Origin: Clostridia bacterium
Lineage (GTDB): Bacteria > Bacillota > Clostridia > Christensenellales > UBA1242
Length of the DNA stretch: 64,000 bases
Assembly (NCBI GenBank): GCA_017452445.1
Contig: JAFTMH010000003.1
Location: forward strand, 186,001-250,000
Direction: 5' to 3'
The notes beneath the pieces were generated by a model. It had not been told where the DNA came from. It saw only the letters and a program-made list of their open reading frames with translations, and did no database searches. This document shows positions 1 to 8,312 of this stretch, one piece after another (position 1 is the stretch's first letter; every line of letters starts with the position of its first letter). Position numbers and translations under genes: made by a program.

Positions 1-975
1 TCAATTTTTGTTCAAACACCAAAAGGTAAGGTTTTGGAATTTCCTTTGGGGGCGACAATCATTGACTTTGCTTATGCAATCCACTCAGGGGTTGGCAACA
101 CTTGTGTAGGGGCAAAAATCAACGGAAAGATTGTGCCAATCACATCAACAATTTCAAATGGTGATGTCGTTGAAATTTTGACAAACCCAAACAGCAAAGG
201 ACCTTCAAGAGACTGGCTGGCACATATCAAAACATCAAGTGCAAGAAGCAAAATCCGTGCTTTCTTCAAGAGCGAACTTAAAGACGAGAACATTCGTATC
301 GGAAAGTCAATTTTGGAACAAGCAGTAAAATCAAAAAACCTCAACATCACAAAGATTTTGAAGGAAGAATATTTGTTTGACATTGCAAACTCAATGATGA
401 TGGAATCACTCGATTCGCTTTATGCAGAAATCGGTGCAGGCAGTTTGTCAGCAAACAGCATTGTTGGTCGTTTGGTAAACAGATACAACAAAGACAAAAC
501 ATTTGACTTTAAAGAAAACATTATCACAGTCAAGAAAAACAAAGATGGCGTGCTTGTTGACGGTGACAGCGGACTTCTTATCAGATATGCTGGTTGCTGT
601 TCGCCAATTACGGGCGATGAAATCGTGGGTTATATCTCTCGTGGAAGAGGGGTTACAATCCACAGAGCAGATTGTCCAAACTTGAAATATCTTGAGCCAG
701 AACGCCTTATCAAAGCCGAATGGCAAGAAAATGTTGCATCAAGTTTTGTTGCTGTGATCAAAATCCACGCAGACAACGAAAATTCGGTGATAACAACTCT
801 CAACAACATTGCGAGAGATTTGAAAAACAAACTCAAAGGATTTGGTTATAAAGAAATCAAAAACGAACTCGTGTTTGACATAGTTGTGCTTATTTCAAAC
901 AAGAGCGAACTTCAAAGCATCATCAACAGCTTTGAAAGTGTTAAAAAAGTAAGAAGAGTGTATAGGAGTGAATAA
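1..975 (+). CDS. relA: RelA/SpoT family (p)ppGpp synthetase/hydrolase, C-terminal part
   Basis: The gene is already open at base 1, so only the C-terminal regulatory half (324 residues) is visible; the catalytic HD and synthetase domains lie upstream. It begins in the TGS domain (TPKGKVLEFPLGATIIDFAY), continues through a helical region, then a Cys/His element (RYAGCCSPITGDEI ... HRADCPN) typical of the zinc-finger/RIS domain, and ends in an ACT domain of about 75 residues. In the family these parts sense ribosome-bound tRNA and adjust alarmone synthesis and hydrolysis in the stringent response. An internal TTG at 34 could be mistaken for the start, but the reading frame and the TGS match continue upstream of it. 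The stop overlaps the hemZ start by one base, so the two genes are translationally coupled. Confidence 0.93.
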   Translation, partial: SIFVQTPKGKVLEFPLGATIIDFAYAIHSGVGNTCVGAKINGKIVPITSTISNGDVVEILTNPNSKGPSRDWLAHIKTSSARSKIRAFFKSELKDENIRIGKSILEQAVKSKNLNITKILKEEYLFDIANSMMMESLDSLYAEIGAGSLSANSIVGRLVNRYNKDKTFDFKENIITVKKNKDGVLVDGDSGLLIRYAGCCSPITGDEIVGYISRGRGVTIHRADCPNLKYLEPERLIKAEWQENVASSFVAVIKIHADNENSVITTLNNIARDLKNKLKGFGYKEIKNELVFDIVVLISNKSELQSIINSFESVKKVRRVYRSE

Positions 976-2378
976 TGAAGATTGTTTGTCAATCTGTAGA
1001 ATTTGAAAAGGATATGCAAGATCTTGTCAATCTCTTTTATGAAGATGATTGTCCTTTTTCTATCCAACATTCTTCTTCAAGAAACGCAAATCAATTGCAA
1101 AGTTTTTTGAAAGTTGAAATTGATGGACAAGAAAAGCAATATTTCAAGGCATACACTTTGCCAGCTCAAATGACAGTGTTGCAAGAAAAGAGTTTGCTTA
1201 AAAGACATTACAAAAACCATTTGTATGAAGTTTTGAGCACAATTTCTGGCAAAAAATTGCCATGGGGATCGCTTACAGGCGTCAGACCAACAAAGTTTGC
1301 CAGAGATTTGATTGACAGGGGCGAGGTGAAAAGTCACCTTATTTCTGAAATTTTGTCAAAGGACTATCATGTTTCGCAAGACAAGGCAAAACTTGCAGTG
1401 CAAATTTTGAAAAATCAAAGATGCATCATCAAAAATGATAAGTTGATTGATTTGTTTATCAACATACCTATCTGTCCAACAAGATGCAATTATTGCTCGT
1501 TTATTTCAAACGAACTTTGGACAGTTAAGGACAAGGTTGACACTTATCTCGATTGTGTGATCAAAGAATTGGAAGCAGTGAAAAAACTTATTGCCGAAAA
1601 GTATTATATCGTGCGCACAATCTACATAGGTGGTGGCACACCAAGCGTGCTTACTGAAAAACAACTTGAAAGACTTTTGGCTGCAATTGGTTATTGGGTG
1701 ACAGAGTTTACGGTTGAATGTGGCAGAGCAGACACCATCACAAGAGAAAAACTTGAAATCTTGAAAAAATATGGGGTTACTCGCATTTCAATCAATCCTC
1801 AAACATTTTGCGAAAGCACTTTGAAGAAGATTGGCAGAAAGACAACAAATCAACAAGTTTTGGACGCTTATATGCTTGCGATGGAATATGACTTTGTTGT
1901 GAATATGGACATTATTGCTGGGCTTGGCGAAGAAAGATTGCGCACTTTCAAAAGCACAATCAAAATTTTGCTCGAACTTTATCCACACAACATCACCGTG
2001 CACACACTTTCAATCAAAAATGCAGCACAAATCCGTGGTCAAGAAATCAAAAATGCTACAGATGTGCCAAAGATGGTTGATTTTGCACAACAAACATTGC
2101 TTGCAAATGGATATAAACCATATTATCTTTACAGACAAAAACATCAACTTGGTGGACTTGAAAATGTCGGGTATTTTAGAGATGACAATGTATGCATTTT
2201 CAATGTTGACAGCATGGAAGATGTTTCTTCTGTGATTGCAGTGGGAGCAGGGGCAATTTCAAAACGAGTTTTCAATTTGGAAAACCGTATTGAAAGAGAG
2301 CCAAACTGCAAGTTTATCAACGATTATATCGATCGCATTGACGAAATGATTGAAAAGAAAATTAAATTTTTTAGTTGA
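975..2378 (+). CDS. hemZ: HemZ-like radical SAM coproporphyrinogen dehydrogenase family protein
   Basis: 467 residues, close to the HemZ length. The radical SAM cluster motif CPTRCNYCSF (CxxxCxxC) lies near residue 165, followed by the glycine-rich YIGGGTPSVL segment and the TRISINPQTF segment of the HemN/HemZ group; about 160 residues precede the motif, as in HemZ. Known members oxidise coproporphyrinogen III or do related radical SAM chemistry without oxygen. No other haem genes are nearby, so the substrate in this organism is uncertain. The ATG overlaps the relA stop (TAATG), a coupled pair often seen in Clostridia. Confidence 0.85.
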   Translation: MKIVCQSVEFEKDMQDLVNLFYEDDCPFSIQHSSSRNANQLQSFLKVEIDGQEKQYFKAYTLPAQMTVLQEKSLLKRHYKNHLYEVLSTISGKKLPWGSLTGVRPTKFARDLIDRGEVKSHLISEILSKDYHVSQDKAKLAVQILKNQRCIIKNDKLIDLFINIPICPTRCNYCSFISNELWTVKDKVDTYLDCVIKELEAVKKLIAEKYYIVRTIYIGGGTPSVLTEKQLERLLAAIGYWVTEFTVECGRADTITREKLEILKKYGVTRISINPQTFCESTLKKIGRKTTNQQVLDAYMLAMEYDFVVNMDIIAGLGEERLRTFKSTIKILLELYPHNITVHTLSIKNAAQIRGQEIKNATDVPKMVDFAQQTLLANGYKPYYLYRQKHQLGGLENVGYFRDDNVCIFNVDSMEDVSSVIAVGAGAISKRVFNLENRIEREPNCKFINDYIDRIDEMIEKKIKFFS

Positions 2379-2424
2379 TTGCACTAAAAAGACAAAAATC
2401 TAGAAACAAAAAGGGCTAAAATTC

Positions 2425-2550
2425 TTTACTTTTTGTTTTGGGTGTGATATACTTACAAAGTCGATTGATGCCTACGGCACAGTTTTTGGAGAACTTCGAC
2501 CAATTGCTTTGTTTAGGCTATAAAAATTTTAGAAAATGGAGAAAATGAAG
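2425..2550 (+). promoter_or_regulatory. rpsO promoter and candidate S15 autoregulatory leader
   Basis: A promoter is visible: TTTACT at 2425-2430, a 17-base spacer, and TATACT at 2448-2453 with an extended TG at 2445. Transcription should begin near 2460, giving a leader of about 90 bases. The leader can form a small TGCC/GGCA hairpin (2470-2480), and GTCGA at 2461 can pair with a later TCGAC, or CGATTG with a downstream CAATTG. Such alternative pairings are expected of S15-binding leaders. S15 autoregulation is known in other bacteria; applying it here is inference. Confidence 0.55.
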
Positions 2551-2811
2551 ATGACAAAACAAGAAATTATTGCTAAATACAAACAATCTGAAAATGACAC
2601 AGGTTCAGTTCAAGTTCAAGTTGCTCTTTTGACAGAAAGAATCAACCACTTGACAGAACACTTGAAAGAAAATCACAAAGATAACCATTCAAGAAGAGGT
2701 CTTTTGAAGATGGTTGGTAAGAGAAAAGGCTTCTTGCAATATCTTAAAGACAGAGACATCGAAGCTTACAGAAAGCTTATCGCTGATCTTGGAATTAGAG
2801 AAGTTAAATAA
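2551..2811 (+). CDS. rpsO: 30S ribosomal protein S15
   Basis: 86 residues with the S15 signature ([21 protein letters not shown], then [19 protein letters not shown]). S15 binds 16S rRNA early in assembly of the small subunit platform. Three in-frame ATGs are close together at 2536, 2545 and 2551. The GGAG at 2538-2541 sits 9 bases before the third, and the protein from there has the usual length, so 2551 is chosen. The order rpsO-pnp is widely conserved. A terminator hairpin between the two genes suggests only part of the transcription continues into pnp. Confidence 0.96.
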   Translation: MTKQEIIAKYKQSENDTGSVQVQVALLTERINHLTEHLKENHKDNHSRRGLLKMVGKRKGFLQYLKDRDIEAYRKLIADLGIREVK

Positions 2812-2816
2812 TTTTT

Positions 2817-2847
2817 GGGGAGCTGTTTTTTTGCTCCCTATTTTTTT
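2817..2847 (+). terminator. Intrinsic terminator between rpsO and pnp
   Basis: GGGAGC at 2818 pairs with GCTCCC at 2833 around a T-rich loop and is followed by a T run. It lies directly after rpsO and only 31 bases before the pnp start, so it probably attenuates rather than blocks pnp transcription. Confidence 0.8.
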
Positions 2848-2877
2848 AGGTGTGTTTATTATTTAAAGGAGTTTATT

Positions 2878-4992
2878 ATGGATTTTAAGAAATATGTTAT
2901 CAATATTGCCGGCAGAGATGTGACTTTTGAAACTGGCAAACTTTGTGGACAAGCAAACGGTTCTTGCTTGGTGCGTTGTGGTGACACAGTTGTTATGGTC
3001 AATGTAACAATGTCTGCAGCTCCAAAGCCAGGAATTGATTTCTTCCCACTTTCAGTTGAATACCAAGAAAAAATGTATTCAGTAGGAAAGATCCCAGGTG
3101 GATTTAAGAAGAGAGAAGGCAAACCAAGTGACAAAGCAATTTTGGTTTCTCGTCTTATCGACAGACCTCTTAGACCACTTTTCCCAAAAGGATTTTTCCA
3201 TGATGTAGTTGTTGTTGCAACAGCACTTTCTGTTGACCCAGATGTTAGTCCAGAACCATTGGCTATGCTTGGATCATCATTTGCACTTGCAATTTCTGAC
3301 ATTCCATTCCTCGGACCTACAGGTTCAGTTCAAGTAGGATTGGTTGACGGACAACTTATCATCAACCCAAACAACGAACAAAGCGACAGAAGCGACTTGC
3401 ACTTGACTGTAAGTGGAACTGACGAAGCAGTTTTGATGGTTGAAGCAGGAGCAAACGAAGTGCCAGAAAGCGTTATGCTTGATGCAATTATGCTTGCTCA
3501 TGAAGAAATCAAAAAGATTGTTGCAAGAATTAAGGAAATCAAGGCAGAAATCGGCAAGCCTGTAAACCCAAAGATTGTTTACTATACAATCCCAGAAGAA
3601 ATTGACAAGGCTGTAAGAGAATATGCTAGCGAAAAATATGACTATGTTCTTGAAACATTTGTAAGAAAGGAAAGAGAAGCAAGAGAAGAAGCAGCAAAAG
3701 AAGATATCTTTGCTCACTTTGCAGAAATCTATCCAGACAACACAAGAGAAATCAGTGATGTTCTTTACAAAATGAAGAAAGAAAAAGTAAGAGCGAAGAT
3801 TCTCAACGAAGGTATCCGTCCAGACGGAAGAAAACTTGAAGAAATCAGACCAATTTGGTGTGAAGTTGGTTTGCTTCCAAGAGTTCACGGCTCTGCAGTG
3901 TTTACAAGAGGCGAAACACAAGTTTTGTCTGCATTGACACTTGGCACAGTTGGCGAAGTTCAAAAACTTGACGGACTTGATGATGAAGTGGCAAACAGAT
4001 ATGTTCACCACTACAACATGCCACCTTATGCAACAGGTGAAGCAATGATGATCAAGAGCACAGGTCGTCGTGAAATCGGACATGGTGCTTTGGCTGAAAG
4101 AGCTCTCGAACCAGTTGTTCCAAAAGAAACTGTTTTCCCTTATGCTCTCAGAATTGTAAGCGAAGTGCTTTCTTCAAACGGATCTTCTTCTATGGCATCT
4201 GTTTGTGGATCTACACTTGCACTTATGGACGGCGGTGTGCCAATCTCTGCACCTGTTTCTGGTATTGCTATGGGTCTTATTAAAGACGAAAACTCAAACA
4301 AAGTAGCAGTGCTTTCAGATATCCAAGGTCTTGAAGACTTCTTGGGCGATATGGACTTTAAGGTTACAGGTACAGCAAAGGGTGTTACTGCAATCCAAAT
4401 GGATATCAAAATTAAAGGTATTGACAAAGCAATCTTGACAGAAGCACTTGAAAGAGCAAAAATCGGAAGAATGTATATTATGGACAAACTTCTCGCTTGC
4501 ATCAGTGAACCTAGAAAAGAACTTTCTCAATATGCTCCAAAGATTATTACATTTGCAATCAATCCAGAAAAAATCAAAGATGTTATCGGATCTGGCGGAA
4601 AGACAATCAACAAGATCATTGACGAAACTGGTGTTAAGATTGACATTGAAGATGATGGAACTGTTTATATCGCATCAGTTGATGCTGAAATGAACGAAAA
4701 AGCAAAGAAAATCATTCTTTCAATTGCTGAAGATGTTGAAGTTGGCGATGTTTATGATGGAAAAGTTGTAAGAATTATGACTTTTGGTGCATTCGTTGAC
4801 CTTGGTGGTGGAAAAGAAGGTATGATTCACATTTCAAAACTTTCAAACAAGAGAGTTGAAAAAGTTGAAGATGTTGTCAAAGTTGGTGACGAAGTTGAAG
4901 TTGAAGTTATCAAAGTTGACGAAAAGGGAAGAATTGACCTTAAGAGAATCCTTCCAAAAGCAGAACAAACTCCTGCTGAAGAAAACAAATAA
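2878..4992 (+). CDS. pnp: Polyribonucleotide nucleotidyltransferase (PNPase)
   Basis: 704 residues from the ATG preceded by AAAGGAG; a longer frame opens at 2815 but has no ribosome site and runs through the terminator. Two RNase PH-like domains flank a helical linker. The second contains the active-site region (GSSSMASVCGSTLALMDGG, then SDIQGLEDFLGDMDFKV). A KH domain (IGSGGKTINKIIDETGVKIDI) and an S1 domain (GDVYDGKVVRIMTFGAFVDL) finish the protein. PNPase degrades RNA 3' to 5' using phosphate. The length is typical of the family. Confidence 0.97.
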   Translation: MDFKKYVINIAGRDVTFETGKLCGQANGSCLVRCGDTVVMVNVTMSAAPKPGIDFFPLSVEYQEKMYSVGKIPGGFKKREGKPSDKAILVSRLIDRPLRPLFPKGFFHDVVVVATALSVDPDVSPEPLAMLGSSFALAISDIPFLGPTGSVQVGLVDGQLIINPNNEQSDRSDLHLTVSGTDEAVLMVEAGANEVPESVMLDAIMLAHEEIKKIVARIKEIKAEIGKPVNPKIVYYTIPEEIDKAVREYASEKYDYVLETFVRKEREAREEAAKEDIFAHFAEIYPDNTREISDVLYKMKKEKVRAKILNEGIRPDGRKLEEIRPIWCEVGLLPRVHGSAVFTRGETQVLSALTLGTVGEVQKLDGLDDEVANRYVHHYNMPPYATGEAMMIKSTGRREIGHGALAERALEPVVPKETVFPYALRIVSEVLSSNGSSSMASVCGSTLALMDGGVPISAPVSGIAMGLIKDENSNKVAVLSDIQGLEDFLGDMDFKVTGTAKGVTAIQMDIKIKGIDKAILTEALERAKIGRMYIMDKLLACISEPRKELSQYAPKIITFAINPEKIKDVIGSGGKTINKIIDETGVKIDIEDDGTVYIASVDAEMNEKAKKIILSIAEDVEVGDVYDGKVVRIMTFGAFVDLGGGKEGMIHISKLSNKRVEKVEDVVKVGDEVEVEVIKVDEKGRIDLKRILPKAEQTPAEENK

Positions 4993-5005
4993 TAAACACT
5001 AAAAG

Positions 5006-5035
5006 AAACTCTGCCATTTGGTGGAGTTTTTTTTG
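5006..5035 (+). terminator. Intrinsic terminator after pnp
   Basis: A ten-pair stem, AAACTCTGCC with GGTGGAGTTT, is closed by an ATTT loop and followed by a run of T. Confidence 0.85.
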
Positions 5036-5075
5036 TTAAAAATTTATCGGCGATTGGCGATTTTTTCAAATTGTG

Positions 5076-5104
5076 TTGATTGTAGGGGCAAAATATGGTA
5101 TAAT
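5076..5104 (+). promoter_or_regulatory. Promoter of the 5132 gene
   Basis: TTGATT at 5076, 17-base spacer, perfect TATAAT at 5099 with an extended TG at 5096. It is followed by an AAGGAGG ribosome site, so strong expression is expected. Confidence 0.75.
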
Positions 5105-5131
5105 AATTATGTTAGGGACGAAGGAGGAAAT

Positions 5132-5887
5132 ATGGAACTTACACAAAAACAAGCAGAAGATCTTGCATATTTGAGAGGTCTTGAACACATTGTTATTCCA
5201 GATCAATACAACTATTGGGTGCACAACACTTTGTATATCCCAGCAGAAGATCAAGATACTCTTGGCAAAAAGAAATGCTGGAGCGAAATTCCAACTGACA
5301 GATTTGAAGTAAGAGGTGAGATGTCATTTGTTGAAAGGAGAAGAAGAATTCAAGAAGCAGCAGAATATGGCACAACTCCATCAAATCGTTATAAATCTAT
5401 GGATGGTGGATTTCCGTTTCAAATCAGAGTAATCAGACCAAAAATGGAATGTATTAGAGAAGTTTTTGATGATGAAGAATCTCGCAAGAGATATCAATTT
5501 GCAGCAATGGGGCTTGGTGATGGCAGACATCCAAAACTTCCAGGAAAAACAGAATTGGTTGTGATTGGGTTTGCAACAAATGATGAAATTTCCGGCGAAC
5601 CAATCGACATTGTTTATTGTGTGACAGTTGAAGATTTGCCTTTGCTTGCATTAAAAACAAAAAAGATTTTGGCAAACGAACCAAAAATCGCACTCAACAC
5701 AAACATCACAATGGACGGTGTTTATGCAAAAGAAGCAAGAGTGCCAACAGTTTTGCCAAAAAGCAAAAATTTGCAAAGATGGGTGGATATGAAGGTTTCT
5801 TTGACAAAAGATGGACCAACAACAACTATGCTTGCTGGTTATAAGACAGAATATTACAAAAATAAAAATACAACAAAAGCCAAATAA
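5132..5887 (+). CDS. Unrecognised soluble protein (251 aa)
   Basis: No family is recognised. The ATG at 5132 follows AAGGAGG by 5 bases and a near-consensus promoter, so the longer frame opening at 5018, which would cross the promoter, is rejected. The protein has no signal peptide or membrane segment. It is mixed in charge, with arginine-rich stretches (FVERRRRIQEA) and a lysine-rich tail. The middle part (KTELVVIGFATNDEI, then IDIVYCVTVEDLPLLALKTKKIL) looks like beta-strand and helix alternation. It has its own promoter and is followed by another unrecognised gene with an almost identical promoter layout. Function unknown; expression is probably high. Confidence 0.8.
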   Translation: MELTQKQAEDLAYLRGLEHIVIPDQYNYWVHNTLYIPAEDQDTLGKKKCWSEIPTDRFEVRGEMSFVERRRRIQEAAEYGTTPSNRYKSMDGGFPFQIRVIRPKMECIREVFDDEESRKRYQFAAMGLGDGRHPKLPGKTELVVIGFATNDEISGEPIDIVYCVTVEDLPLLALKTKKILANEPKIALNTNITMDGVYAKEARVPTVLPKSKNLQRWVDMKVSLTKDGPTTTMLAGYKTEYYKNKNTTKAK

Positions 5888-5940
5888 GGTAAAAATGCCA
5901 CAGGTTGTAGGTATAAAAATGTGCCTTGCCACAAATAGTA

Positions 5941-5969
5941 TTGATTATTTTTTAAAAATATGTTATAAT
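5941..5969 (+). promoter_or_regulatory. Promoter of the 5996 gene
   Basis: TTGATT at 5941, 17-base spacer, TATAAT at 5964. The -35 and -10 hexamers and the spacer length are the same as those of the preceding gene's promoter. Confidence 0.75.
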
Positions 5970-5995
5970 ACAAACATCAAAGGAGGAAATTGATA

Positions 5996-6712
5996 ATGAA
6001 CGAACAAACAAAACAAGAACTTGCTATGAAGGCAGCTGCCAAAGTCCATGCTGCTTGGTGCGAAGGAGAATTGAAAGCTTTCCACAAAAGATTGGTAGCA
6101 GCATTGGAAGAAGGAAAAACAGTTGCTGAAGCAATGGAACAAGCATGCTTTAAAGGTGACAAGAGAAGAAATGAGTTTGAACTTCACGGCGAAATTGATG
6201 CTTCAAAACTTACAACTTTTGAAGGTTTTATGGAACAAATCAAAAGTGGTGAAATTGAAGTTATGAGATTTACAGGAAGAACTTTGACTGAAGCTGAACA
6301 AGCAAAAGCTGGAAAACATTATGTAAATGGCCAAGAAAACATTTTGAGACCATTTGAAGAGTTGTCAGCAGCAGTTGGCGCAGTTGCAGTTTATGAAGAA
6401 TATGCAAAAAGAGGCGCTACACTTGAAATGCTTTTGAGCAAAGAAGCTCAAAGACCAATTGGTATGTTGATTCATGCAGACTGGATGGAAAGAAACCCAG
6501 TGACAGAAAACAACTCTTATCTCTTTGTTAAGTTTGACAGTTTGGATGACTGGACAAAAGGTCAAGACTTGGATGTTTTCTATGCGGCACTTGGAGTTAT
6601 CATGGAAGATCCAGCAAAGTATGCAGTTGCAAAAGAAGACAACTTGCCTGATCTTAACCCAACAGCAAGAGAAAATGCAGTTCTTGAAGCAAAAGTTAAG
6701 ACAATTAAGTAA
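5996..6712 (+). CDS. Unrecognised soluble protein (238 aa)
   Basis: No family is recognised. A TTG at 5990 is only 3 bases from the AGGAGG at 5981, while the ATG at 5996 is 9 bases away, so the latter is chosen. The protein is mostly helical and acidic. It opens with an Ala- and Lys-rich helix (KQELAMKAAAKVHAAWCEGEL), then a KGDKRRNEFELHGEID segment and a C-terminal part rich in Trp and Asp. There are no membrane segments. A strong promoter, a strong ribosome site and a strong terminator make it a monocistronic, well-expressed gene. Confidence 0.8.
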   Translation: MNEQTKQELAMKAAAKVHAAWCEGELKAFHKRLVAALEEGKTVAEAMEQACFKGDKRRNEFELHGEIDASKLTTFEGFMEQIKSGEIEVMRFTGRTLTEAEQAKAGKHYVNGQENILRPFEELSAAVGAVAVYEEYAKRGATLEMLLSKEAQRPIGMLIHADWMERNPVTENNSYLFVKFDSLDDWTKGQDLDVFYAALGVIMEDPAKYAVAKEDNLPDLNPTARENAVLEAKVKTIK

Positions 6713-6720
6713 AACAAAAA

Positions 6721-6747
6721 AAACTCTGCAATTTGCAGAGTTTTTTT
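6721..6747 (+). terminator. Intrinsic terminator after the 5996 gene
   Basis: A perfect ten-pair stem, AAACTCTGCA with TGCAGAGTTT, with a three-base loop and seven Ts. Confidence 0.9.
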
Positions 6748-6749
6748 GT

Positions 6750-6905
6750 TGTAAATAAATAATTAAATAAATTGATAAATAATAAAAAAATAATTAATTA
6801 AAATATTTTAAAAATAATTCTTCATTCGATATTTAGGGATTTTTATTTATTTTTAATTAATTTAATTAAATAATATTTATTTTTTAATTTCAATAATATT
6901 TTTTA
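6750..6905. repeat. AT-rich intergenic element, copy 1
   Basis: About 155 bases with almost no G or C. The left part is A-rich, the right part T-rich, and a short mixed centre (ATTCGATATTTAGGGATTT, near 6825-6842) separates them. A very similar arrangement recurs at 55,050-55,225. The two halves could pair into a long weak hairpin. It lies between two convergent genes. No coding potential is seen. Confidence 0.5.
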
Positions 6906-6907
6906 AT

Positions 6908-6938
6908 AAAAAAAGACCGAATATTTTCGATCTTTTTT
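6908..6938 (-). terminator. Intrinsic terminator of the ThyX-like gene
   Basis: Read on the minus strand, GATCGAA pairs with TTCGGTC (one G-T pair) around AATA and is followed by a T run. Confidence 0.8.
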
Positions 6939-6946
6939 GTTTATTA

Positions 6947-8125
6947 TTAGATAATTCTTTCGCCTGTGATGCCATCTTTGTATCCACAAGGGCTTGAGCA
7001 TTGATATTCGCCACTCATACAACGAGAACCTTTGAGATATGGCTCGATATTTTCTGCAAGTGGGCTTTCTTGTGCAACAAGAGCAGCATACATTTCTTTT
7101 TTGATTGCTGTTGTTTGTTGGTCGATTTCAAGTTGGGCATCTGCACAGTTTCTTTCTTGAACTTTCAAAATGAAATCATTGATAGATCCGATTTCGTTGA
7201 TGTTGATGATCATACCTTGTGGGAAATTTGCTTCTACCTTTTTGCAGTCAGCAAGCCATTCTTCAACAAGTGCTGGGTTTGATCTGATGATTGGTGGCAC
7301 ATAGAATTCTGCTTCTGGAAGCAATTCAACTGAATAACTCAAAGTTCTGTGTCTTTGTGCTTGTGCAAGTTGTGCAAACGAACCTTTGTATGCAAGTGAA
7401 TAAACTTCGCCAAAGTGCTTGAGAATTGGTTGTTTTTCTCTTCTGAAGAAAGACAATGTTCTGTTTTTCTTGTTGCCAGCAAGTTGTGGGTCATAATATG
7501 GCAATTTTTGATATTCGGTCAAAAATGCTTGAAGTTCGCTTCTCAATCTTGCTGAGAAAGCATCATTATTTTTTGAAAGCAAACCAATTTCTTTTTCAAG
7601 CATTGCATAAATGTTGTTGAATTGTCTGTAAGAAATTGTGTAAAGCATTGTTGTAGGGGTAAACACTGATGTAAGGTATCTTGCATTTTCTTGTGCAAGT
7701 TTTTCAATCTTTTTGTCTGTAAATCTTGCAGGGCAAGTATGTTGGCATTGTGTTGTGATTTCTTGTCTGTAAATTTCAATCCATTTGTTGTAAAGGGCTT
7801 GTTCTTCTTCAGACAAAACCATTTTTGTGTATCTTGCTGACTTTTCGTTTGTTGTATACATTTTTTCGTTGTTGAGTATCATTGCGATGATCTTTGGAAT
7901 GTCTCTAAGTTGCAAAGTGAAACTTCCGTGATCATAAGGGCTGTGGTGTCCACTGCCTTTTGTGAGAGCAACTCTTCTTTGTGTTTTTTCGTCTGCTTCT
8001 GCAAACAATTTTTCCATTGTGTCTGGCAAATAGCAAACACCGGCGCCGAGACCTCCCAATTTGTCCAATTCTTCTTTTGTTGCTTGGTGTCCAAGACTTG
8101 TTGATGCGACAACTGAAATATCCAT
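6947..8125 (-). CDS. Double-module ThyX-like (FAD-dependent thymidylate synthase family) protein
   Basis: 392 residues, against roughly 220-250 for ordinary ThyX. Two ThyX-like modules can be read in tandem. Module one has GHHSPYDHGSFTL (residues 59-71), NEKSARY (93-99) and a later ENARYLTSVF...YTISYRQF segment. Module two has QRHRTLSYSVE (257-267) and MIININEIGSINDF...ADAQLEI. The family motif RHRxxSxNExSxR is therefore divided: the first module keeps NExSxRY but not RHR, the second keeps RHR but not NExSxR. ThyX makes dTMP from dUMP with FAD, and its active sites lie between subunits, so a fused pseudo-dimer is plausible. Whether it is active is unknown. A GGAG ribosome site precedes the ATG. 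Confidence 0.8.
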   Translation of the reverse strand: MDISVVASTSLGHQATKEELDKLGGLGAGVCYLPDTMEKLFAEADEKTQRRVALTKGSGHHSPYDHGSFTLQLRDIPKIIAMILNNEKMYTTNEKSARYTKMVLSEEEQALYNKWIEIYRQEITTQCQHTCPARFTDKKIEKLAQENARYLTSVFTPTTMLYTISYRQFNNIYAMLEKEIGLLSKNNDAFSARLRSELQAFLTEYQKLPYYDPQLAGNKKNRTLSFFRREKQPILKHFGEVYSLAYKGSFAQLAQAQRHRTLSYSVELLPEAEFYVPPIIRSNPALVEEWLADCKKVEANFPQGMIININEIGSINDFILKVQERNCADAQLEIDQQTTAIKKEMYAALVAQESPLAENIEPYLKGSRCMSGEYQCSSPCGYKDGITGERII

Positions 8126-8312
8126 ATTATTCTCCTTTTATTCTGCAAAAAGTTTATCACAGCGAGAGGTTATTGTCAATAGCAAAATTTGAAAAGGTGA
8201 GGCTGGTTTTCAAAATTTTTTTACAAAAAATATTCTTAAAAAATCGCTTTTTTGTTTTTATATTGCAAAGTTTTTATGTATAATAACAATAACGATAAAA
8301 GGAAGGTTTTTT

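Noticed and set aside
3325..4083. 252-codon minus-strand ORF inside pnp
   Set aside because: Low-complexity Phe/Cys/Asn-rich shadow of a well-conserved gene, without a ribosome site.
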